Shown: positions 58,811-64,000 of the stretch, piece by piece
How the letters are laid out: each line of letters opens with the position of its first letter
How positions within the stretch are numbered: position 1 is the stretch's first letter
DNA from: Nigrospora sphaerica
Lineage: Eukaryota; Ascomycota; Sordariomycetes; Amphisphaeriales; Apiosporaceae
Assembly (NCBI GenBank): GCA_018287875.1
Contig: JAGVVL010000013.1
Coordinates: 2,728,001-2,792,000, forward strand
Length of the DNA stretch: 64,000 nt
Direction of reading: 5' to 3'
Position numbers and translations under genes: made by a program
The notes under the pieces: generated by a model
What the model was told of the DNA's origin: nothing
Database searches by the model: none
Seen by the model: only the letters and a program-made list of their open reading frames with translations

Positions 58811-60620
58811 TTATTTCCCATACCTGCTCCTCGCGTCGTTCAGAGTACCTCTGTGCGGCGCCCGATGGCGAATCAGGAAGACTCGGGAGCGATACCTCAC
58901 GGCGAGGACCCACGGATGTTTCCTCTTGAGACTGGGGGTCCTAAGAACGTTTTGAGCTGGCGCAGGCACGGGGGATGAGGTTGACGAGGCCAACAGAGGT
59001 GCTGTTGGCAGACTTTCTAGCACATCGTTTCGCCGAGCTGCGAATCTATCCAGGTTCTCCCTGAGTACCAACTTCAGCCTTTCTCGCTCTTTGCGTCTCT
59101 CCGGATTGGCCAGCGGTATCTCAGAGGTTACAGAAGCGCGATCAGCAAGTGATGGAGTGGGAGAAGGATATGTTTTCCTCACTGGCTGGACTTCGGCAAC
59201 CTCCGTTGCACACTTGTGCTTGTTTCAGGAGATCTCGAGCGAGAGGCTGATCACCTGATCGACACGACGGCCAACTGGACTTTTTAGGCTCTTGGGATCT
59301 TTTGTCGTGTTGGAATGGACTCGTGCTAGCTCATCCTTTGATCATGGTTTATCTCGCCTAACCCGACAAGCATCACAGATCAGAAGCTCCTGGGTTTTCT
59401 GGCGTTCAATATTCCACGTAATTTTATAACGACACGACGCGAAATGCTCGTTGGCATCGGAACATAGTTCATAAATGATCAAGACATAGGTTCCTTCGTC
59501 GGGAATCCAAAGTGGTACTTCAAATGTATCATCGCGTTCCAAGCTGTAAAGCCCACTGTGCTCATCTTCTAACATCTTCCTCCTTACGGGCAATTTGGAT
59601 TCAGGATTCTGGTGCCTTTCAGCAAGCTGGTCTGTCATGTTCTTCCTGGCAGAACGGGCCAGTGCCATTAGACGAACTTCCAGACGACGGGAATTCCTGG
59701 ATTCTCGAGAGCGAAAGGAACAGGTCCCATGTGCCGTGACATTCGATTCTGGCACGGTAGATCATCCTGACTTCAGGTTCTATCCTCAGTATCCGAAAAA
59801 GCTGTAGCCTTCTTTCATCTTTTTCGTTCTGAGCAATGGAAATGGCGACATCAATGAGCTTGGTCTTCAGAGCCTGCGTCAGCTAGCTAGCCAACAGCTC
59901 TGCCATGGCCGTCATTTCGATTCTGGAAAGTGGATGTTTGGGCTCCTGGTCAAGCCAGGCTGGTGCACAATTTTGGTGTGAAACGCTGACGTTGGTACCC
60001 GATGCCAAGTTGAGGTGGCCCCTCAGCTCATCCAGCGAGACTCGGGGAGCGCGCTCCGGCGTATCAAGACTTTCCACTACTTTGTCTAAGAACTGCCTGG
60101 TCAAGACTGGCCTGCAGAGTCGCCCATCAGAAAGGTTTGCCCACCAATGTTTCTTTGAGATCACCTCGCAAGCTTTCTTCTGATCGGGTGCATAGTTCGC
60201 AGAAAGGAGAGACGAACGCAGGTTCGTATTTGGTCTACACCTCGTCGCAAAGACTAGTCTCCCCTGCCTTTTCGCCTCCTCACAAGCCTTATGGTCGTAG
60301 CAGCTTGGACCGTCGACGTAGTGGCCGACATACGTGCACGCTTCGTAGTGTTTCTCTAGAAATACCGTCTCATCTGACGGGTTTTGTTGTGGGAACGGCG
60401 CTGGTGGACTTGCTAGTCGCGTGTGCATGTACAAGTGAGAGATACGGAGGGAATCGAGACAGAGCCTTACTTGGGGATTATTGATAAAAGTCATTTGCGT
60501 GCTGAATCCAGAAGTCGACTCGGACAAAAACATTCCATTCCTAGTCGGCCTACATCCGGAAGCTCGCGTGTGCGCACACAAAGACATGAGGTTTACGCTG
60601 CTTTTGTGGTGGCTGACCAC
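58811..60620 (-). CDS. Hypothetical gene, poorly defined and possibly broken
   Basis: Several minus-strand frames look coding but do not join cleanly. The upstream frame (about 60490 to 59883) encodes TVFLEKHYEACTYVGHYVDG and SYDH-like Cys/Lys-rich sequence, then KKACEVISKKHWWANLSDGR. It meets a TAG at 59885-59883, yet the same frame continues as LTQALKTKLIDVAISIAQNE and RRLQLFRILRIEPEVRMIYR. A different frame at 59755-59355 follows (RRKMLEDEHSGLYSLERDDT, then PLWIPDEGTYVLIIYELCSD, ending ELLICDACR). A GTTAGG donor could splice this to VAEVQPVRKTYPSPTPSLAD at about 59215. The end at 58811 and start near 60620 are provisional. No known domain is recognised. It may be an active gene with an unrecognised intron or a decayed one. 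Confidence 0.35.
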
Positions 60621-61132
60621 GTCCAGTCATCAGTCCCATTTGCCGGCAAACTCTCATCCCATCCCCCACACCGTCAGAAGCCAGCACGCGCGCAACCCAC
60701 GCGGGCGAAGACGACGCAATTTACGTTTCAGTGCTCCCGGCCGCAGAGTAAGCGAGTCTGCAGATTGTTTCTGGGCACACCTAGAATGGCGGGCTATTAG
60801 TATAGGTACCGAGGTAGCTGCAGGAGCCTGAGTGTCCCGTGACGAGGTCGATAAGGACGCAACCTTGGTCATCGGACGAGGACGTAGTGATGACTAGGAA
60901 GTAAGCGGTCCGAAAGCTGCCGGTATACCTTATATTGCGGTCGCAGTGATGACAATGGCCCTGCTAATGGTCCCGTAAGCCACACGCCGATAACTGACCG
61001 AGCCACAGCTGGGACCCCCAAATGCCAGGGCGGTGCCGATAACGATAGTCGATCAGCATCTTGGAACATACCCCCCAAACACTCAACAGTTCATCCCACC
61101 AGCACCAGCAGACGGGCTGTTCCTGCCCTGTT
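60621..61132. other. Intergenic spacer upstream of Vps9
   Basis: Divergent promoter region between the hypothetical minus-strand gene and Vps9. No other feature recognised. Confidence 0.55.
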
Positions 61133-63813
61133 ATGCCTCCTCTCGAGCAGCCGCCGACTTCTATCCCAGACCCGAATCCTGTCGCTCGGCCCGCGGTCCT
61201 GCAGGAGACTGATCATGACACCAACATGAGCGACCAAAGCCTGGCGAAGCAGCCTGACGTAGGACCCGTCCCGCCAATCGAGACGCACCCGGCCTCGCCA
61301 TCACCTGGTTCGCCTGTCCCGGACGCCGCGCCCGCGACCGGCCATGGAGCCGGGAAAGCGAACTCGGAGCTGTCGCCTGCGCCCGCGCCGGCAGCTCGGG
61401 AAGCCGAGGCTAACCAAGAGCATCTAAAGGACGCCCGAAGCCAGGGGCAGGTTGACGATGTGCCACCCCCGCCTCCGGCCAAGGACGAGCCTGCCGTGTT
61501 GCCGAGACAAGACAACCAAAAGGCGCCCGAGGTCCCACTACAAGCCCGTGAGGCCGCGATGGAGGGCGAGCCGATGGAAACCTCGGTTGCGACGTTGAAA
61601 CCACATAAACCCCAGTACCTGACCATCAAGACGCCTCCTTATGTGGATCCTACGCCTCCCACCCCGACGGGCTCGCAGCCGCCGTCGAGGACCAACTCGG
61701 CCCACAGGTCCAAAGCACACGGCCCGGAGCCATCGCCCACCCGATCCGACGCCGGCTATGACGAGCGGCAATACGGCAGCGAGGATGAACAGGAGGGCGA
61801 GGGGATCTCGAGGTCCGAAATACAAAACATCATGGGGCAGTTCCCCGAAGAAGGTGGAGGTCCCAACGTCGACGAGGTGATGAGCCCTCGCTTGGAAATC
61901 GCATCGCCCTTTCTGGGAAGTGTGCCCGCTCAGCACCCGCCACGGAAGTCCAGCCTCGAGCCGCTTGCACCCAGCATTGCCCACCAGATCCAGGAGATGC
62001 AGGGTCTACGATTGGCGTCCGAGTCACCGGCAAGCGTACGATCGCGGCCAATGGAGCGGGAGGGAGAGGAACACGCGCCACCGGTACCGCCCAAGGACGG
62101 GCTTTCGGAAGACAAGATGCCCTCCGAAGGGCCAATGTCGCCCACGTCCTCGGCGGTGCACCGACCCCCTCCGCCCGACCCCGAACCCGAGCCTTCGCTG
62201 CCGTTTGACTTTCATCGCTTCCTGGAACAGCTGCAAAAGAAGAAGGCCGACCCCGTGGCCCGGTACCTCAAGTCCTTCCTGCAGGAATTTGCCAAGCGGC
62301 AGTGGATGGTCCATGAGCAAGTCAAGATTATTGGCGATTTCCTCGCCTTCATAGCGAACAAGATGGCCCAGTGCGATGTGTGGCGGGACGTGTCAGACGC
62401 CGAGTTCGACAACGCGAGAGAAGGCATGGAGAAGTTGGTCATGAATCGGTTGTATACGCAGACCTTTTCACCGGCGATACCACCTCCCCAACCTATACCC
62501 GGAGCCAAGCCGAGGCGACGAGGGGGCGATCGTCCCATGGGACCCGGGAGACGGGGGCAGCATCAGGAGGACGTGGAAAGGGACGAGGTTCTCGCTCAGA
62601 AAATCAACATTTACGGCTGGGTGCGGGAAGAACATCTGGACATAGCGCCCGTCAGCGAGGGCGGCAAGCGATTCCTTACCCTGGCACAGCAAGGTGAGTG
62701 TCCCCGGCCACTCGGGCAACGGCGTGGGGCTGACGCACAGCAGAGCTCCTCAAGATCAAATCTTATCGGGCACCCAGGGACAAGATCATTTGCGTGCTCA
62801 ATTGCTGCAAAGTCATATTTGGTATGAAGCTCCCCAGAAGGCAGGCTTCCCTGTGCTGACCGATTTAGGACTACTCAAGAATCAGAAGTCGGACGGATCG
62901 GCGGACTCTTTCATGCCCCTTCTAATCTATGTAGTGCTGCAGTGCAATCCGGACCACTTGGTCTCGAACGTCCAGTACATCCTGCGGTTCCGGAACCAGG
63001 AGAAGCTGGGTGGCGAGGCCGGCTACTATCTCTCATCCCTGGTTGGTCTTCTTTCCCGCCCTCGCTCCAGCGCGCCCAGCTCATAGTTCTGCAGATGGGC
63101 GCCATACAGTTCATCGAGAACATGGACCGAACCTCCCTCACCATCACGGATGAGGAATTCGAAAAGAACGTGGAGGCAGCCGTTTCGGCCATTGCGGAAA
63201 AGCACCGTGCGGAGGAGGCCCGCGAAACGCCAGAAGAGCAGTCGGAGAAGTCCGGAATGCACCAGGCACGGCCGTCCATGGATCTTGATTCGCCGGGAAC
63301 GCCACGGCGGTCCATGTCGTCCGATCAGTCGGACGATGGTGCTCCCATGGCCGGGCTCTTGCGGACAATCCAGCGGCCTTTGTCTACAATTGGTCGAATG
63401 TTCTCCGACGAGCCCAGTGCGGCTGGGCCCAGTTCCCCCGCATATAGTTCTCAGTCGGATGCGACACCGTCGAGGGCCAGTCCCCGGCCCAGCGTGGAAA
63501 GGGCGTCGACAGCGGCGGCAGGGACGGGACCGGCACGACTACAGCTCACGGCGCAGGAGGCAGCGGCTAGACAAGCGAGTGCCGAAGCGGCTGAAGCACA
63601 GCGAGTGTCGAGAGCCGAGCACAACAACGTGGTGGAGACGTTGGCAGGCATGTTCCCGGATCTCGATAGGGATGTTATTAGCGACGTGGTCTATCAGAAG
63701 GAGGGCAGGTAAGTTTAGGCTTGCAGCGCTTGTGCCGGGCCGAGTCATTGCTAACCGCATTTGCGTACAGGGTTGGCCTCGCGGTGGACGCATGCCTAGC
63801 ATTGAACTCGTAG
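61133..63813 (+). CDS. vps9: Vps9-type Rab5 guanine nucleotide exchange factor with CUE domain
   Basis: Exons 61133-62693, 62744-62821, 62869-63041, 63095-63708 and 63771-63813 (introns 47-62 nt) give 822 residues. The first ~350 residues are a disordered Pro/Ser/Glu-rich extension. A helical bundle (FDFHRFLEQLQKKKADPVAR, WMVHEQVKIIGDFLAFIANK) precedes the VPS9 catalytic domain (about residues 475-625), with INIYGWVREEHLDI, ELLKIKSYRAPRDKIICVLN, DSFMPLLIYVVLQCNPDHLV and MGAIQFIENMDRTSLTI. A low-complexity linker leads to a C-terminal CUE domain (VVETLAGMFPDLDRDVISDV), which in yeast Vps9 binds ubiquitin. It should activate Rab5/Vps21 on early endosomes. It is much longer than yeast Vps9 because of the N-terminal extension. 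The start at 61133 is the first ATG in frame. Confidence 0.95.
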
Positions 63814-64000
63814 TAGCCCCATACTTTACAAAGCATCCAAGTATGGATAGTTTCGCTGCCATGCCCGGCCAGGCGTGGGCCAGCAACCGTTGGCGACCGG
63901 TTAAGCCATGGCGCTGATGAAGCATCCTGCCTTTCATATTCACCCTACAAAGAGGCGGCTCTCGCGATGCTTAGTTGGGAACACTTCCTTGGCGTCGGTG
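63814..64000. other. 3' flank of Vps9
   Basis: Only 187 bases remain to the window end; nothing recognised. Confidence 0.6.

Noticed and set aside
61061..61132. Extension of Vps9 upstream to a TTG codon
   Set aside because: TTG is not a credible start here and the first ATG in frame is at 61133.

Overview
The window is nuclear DNA of a filamentous ascomycete, most likely a Sordariomycete (Sordariales/Chaetomiaceae-like). The signs are GC-rich codon use, introns of about 45-190 nt with GT...AG ends and CTAAC/CTGAC branch sites, proteins typical of Pezizomycotina (GH7 cellobiohydrolase with CBM1, neutral trehalase, the fungal mitoribosomal protein mL58, a cyclophilin-40 co-chaperone) and a dispersed tRNA-Arg. 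All gene models were spliced by hand; for nearly all, the exon lengths sum to a multiple of three with one terminal stop.

Layout. 0-5 kb: isocitrate lyase (minus, 3' end cut by the window) and neutral trehalase (minus). 5-11.5 kb: intergenic, with a tRNA-Arg(TCG) and a long hairpin. 11.5-17.3 kb: a large membrane family-2 glycosyltransferase and a cysteine-rich F-box-like protein (both plus). 18.0-18.6 kb: mL58 (minus). 22.4-23.5 kb: an unknown disordered protein (plus). 23.5-34.5 kb: an 11 kb gene-poor stretch with microsatellites and hairpins. 34.5-40.6 kb: a Bud2-type RasGAP and cyclophilin 40 (plus). 43.3-47.5 kb: a sugar transporter (plus) converging on a GH7 cellobiohydrolase (minus). 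50.1-55.1 kb: a conserved unknown protein and a DHA1-type MFS exporter (both minus). 55.1-60.8 kb: an AT-richer accessory stretch with a TIR element, a small secreted cysteine-rich protein and a poorly supported hypothetical gene. 61.1-63.8 kb: a Vps9 Rab5 exchange factor (plus).

Functional themes are carbon metabolism (isocitrate lyase of the glyoxylate cycle, trehalase for storage sugar, cellobiohydrolase plus sugar porter for cellulose use) and polarity, wall and endosomal trafficking (RasGAP, glycosyltransferase, Vps9). Apart from the cellulase/transporter pair there is no evident operon-like or biosynthetic cluster. I did not find a clearly new multi-gene system. The least explained material is 55-60.8 kb: the secreted protein, the hypothetical gene with an in-frame stop, and the TIR element whose arms differ mostly by transitions. 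Gene-poor stretches were read for coding and RNA signals but not exhaustively; small or fast-evolving genes could be missed there.
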